A program made the translations under genes and the position numbers. This document shows, one piece after another, positions 61,921-64,000 of a stretch of DNA of 64,000 nt. The stretch is from Tipula vernalis. Its lineage: Eukaryota > Arthropoda > Insecta > Diptera > Tipulidae. The first letter of the stretch is position 1. Each line of letters begins with the position of its first letter. The stretch lies in contig OY282558.1 in NCBI GenBank assembly GCA_958295665.1, forward strand, positions 353,753,034-353,817,033, in the 5' to 3' direction. The notes beneath the pieces are model-generated. The model was not told the origin of the DNA. It searched no databases and saw only the letters and a list, made by a program, of their open reading frames with translations.

Positions 61921-64000
61921 AATTTTGCACTAAATATCCAAAAATCAGCTTAATAGGTGAAGTTTTAGAAATTCCTCCATGGTAACTTTGGATTTGATTA
62001 TTACCCTACAAGGAGGACATGGAGTTGTGAGATATCAACAGTTTCCTTAGGTCTTAAACAATAACTGTGTGCAGATTGGTACAAATTGGTCAACGCGTGT
62101 GGATTTGTATAAATATCACACATACAAACACTCACTTTTATATACATATAGAGATAGATTTCCCAATACATGTAGCAGTTGTTGTTATGATTCTACAGCC
62201 GCACGCAAATTCTCCTAAACATAAATTTTTAATAAACCAAATTATATATTTTATGATTTCAAAATCTGAATATGAAAATAATTTCCATAAATGCCACCAA
62301 ACATGTTGTGTAAATAACGGTTTATATACGATATATACGGTCGGCATAAAATGTACCCCACCGACATATACCCTACAACATATAGTATAAATCCATTTCA
62401 TTTAATGCTGCTCATATCTTTTGTACATAAATTCACTGAATTCTACTGAATATGGTGATATTCCATTGATTTATAATATCCCTCAGGATTTTGTTCCAAA
62501 ATTTTTTGTATAAAAATGTGAAACGTAAATTAAAACGTAGGTGTTGTTAAAACTGAGATTTGTTGTGTGTATTTCAAATGCAACAACAAAATATAGGTTG
62601 CCAATTTTGTCGACAATGTCATGCAAAATTTATCCGCACTGTATATCGTTTATATTTTATATAAATTACCAATTGAAATAGCAACAAAATTAATGGATGT
62701 ATGATGTATGTATACACACACACACACAGATTTCATCGAAACAAGGGTAAGAGCGGAATATTAAAAAAAAATCCGACTTATTTTATGTATGAAAAGCTAA
62801 TGAATGATACATGTTTGGTAAGGCAATAAAAAAAGGATTTCGCAAAAATGATTGAATTTTTCAATTTTTTACAAAAGGTCATAATGGTTAATAAACAATA
62901 TGTAATGTTTGTCGAAAAAAGGATTATAATAAGAGGCCATACACAAATTACAAGCATTACATAAAAGCTAAAAATTTAAATGGTCCTACATGACAGCATT
63001 ATGACGTTTGACCTTATTAAATAAATCTTCGCAAAAAATTTCCAATTATCATTTAAATTGAGGCATTTTGGACTCAAAAATGTTTTTTTTCCTACTAGCT
63101 GCATGTGCTGTACATACTCTCCTCGTACAATTATTTAGTATTCAAAATATGTAGCTGGCACAAAGATGATTTGAAGCAACTAAATTATTATAAACAGTGT
63201 CTATGTTGCGTGATCGAAATATTTAATAACCTTTATTTTTGTGGAAGATGTACTCAATATATGATAAATCGGCCATTATGTGCGTGTGTGCATATAAAAT
63301 GGAAGGAGGAATTAAATTGTACTCTTTAAATTTTTCCGTGAAAATCCCAAAATAAATAAATCTTTAACGTACAACACTCTTCTCGTTGTTTACGGAAATA
63401 ACAACGGTATAATAATAACATATTTTGCCACATTTAGAGATTTCCGCTTTTTATTTTTTATTGTTGTTTTGCATCTAAATCGTAACACAATAACAGCTGG
63501 AAATTTATTCTAAATGGGGGAAATTCATCCGCAGTATAGACTGTAGGCGCCTATTTTACGTTTTGTGTTTTATTTTAAACTCGCGGTTGGATGTGCTATA
63601 TAGAAGATGAGTGATTCAAAAATAGTTGTAAAACAGGATCGATTTTCAACTAAAATTTGCATTTAAAGTATTTATGTAGTCGGCTGCTGTTGGGAAGTAT
63701 GTTTCCGCCTTAATGTAACTTGATTTTGGGAATGCTACGTACTATATAAAAACTTAATTTCGTCGTGCACCCGGGTTTGTTCAATTTAATAAATAATTTT
63801 GAAACGTTTGTACTTTATTAAAACTAAAGACGGTAGTAAAGTGCTATATGGAATTCCATACGAAAAATGTAAATTAAATTTACTTCACATTCATTTGTTA
63901 TTCCACTAAATTGTGTTTTTGCTTGAAACTCACTATTTGTAGGAAAGCCGTTTTATTAGTTCGGTGACACCACGCACATTGAAGATACTGTATTAAATTA
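61921..64000. other. AT-rich non-coding stretch to the window edge
   Basis: No gene. An (AC)n tract lies near 62713-62728. Frames at 62067-62401 overlap on both strands and carry no domain; a 74-residue frame at 63105-63329 is Cys-rich without a recognisable pattern. Confidence 0.5.

Overview
The window looks like repeat-rich nuclear DNA of an insect, most likely a fly (Diptera). It is strongly AT-rich, has spliceosomal introns of about 65 bases, carries fly-like transposon families (mariner, maT, a DD41D Tc1/mariner-like element, BEL/Pao, Ty3/gypsy, jockey-superfamily LINEs), and is full of TA and ATG microsatellites. No rRNA, tRNA, CRISPR or bacterial-type operon is visible.

Layout. 0.9-3.2 kb: a 1,989-bp Tc1/mariner-like element with ~400-bp terminal inverted repeats, set in a TA microsatellite; its transposase has one stop codon. 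6-7 kb: minus-strand LINE remnant. 8.7-12.5 kb: inverted repeats, then a three-unit tandem array (~600-bp unit). 12.97-18.54 kb: the only apparently intact genes, a nine-exon gene for a 554-residue SAM-like protein followed 200 bp later, on the same strand, by an intron-less 822-residue protein with two N-terminal C2H2 zinc fingers and transposase-like motifs. They are bracketed by tandem arrays on both sides (10.65-12.47 kb and 18.6-19.35 kb). 20.4-23.7 kb: a non-autonomous hAT-like element with an exact 8-bp target duplication and an internal satellite. 26.4-29.3 kb: a MITE pair, then a ~330-bp satellite split by a mariner. 31-32.5 kb: minisatellites and an inverted repeat. 33.2-36.9 kb: BEL/Pao remnant and a maT (DD37D) element. 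38.8-44.1 kb: Ty3/gypsy remnant between two direct repeats, holding a 68-bp LINE insertion. 44.5-47.3 kb: LINE scraps, a MITE, and a 1.35-kb foldback element. 49.7-50.9 kb: hexanucleotide array. 52.6-53.8 kb, 54.8-58.8 kb and 59.7-61.0 kb: three LINE copies; the middle one is nearly complete at the 3' side with a clear target-site duplication. The rest is AT-rich non-coding DNA.

How it fits together. Nearly every recognisable coding segment is mobile-element derived and broken by stops or frameshifts. The exception is the two-gene cassette at 13-18.5 kb, in which all eight splice junctions keep frame (one needs a GC-AG intron) and the second gene is one uninterrupted reading frame. It is the best candidate for an undescribed system: either a large two-gene DNA transposon or a transposon-derived gene pair kept by the host. 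All exon joins, boundaries and repeat alignments were done by eye; no database search was possible.
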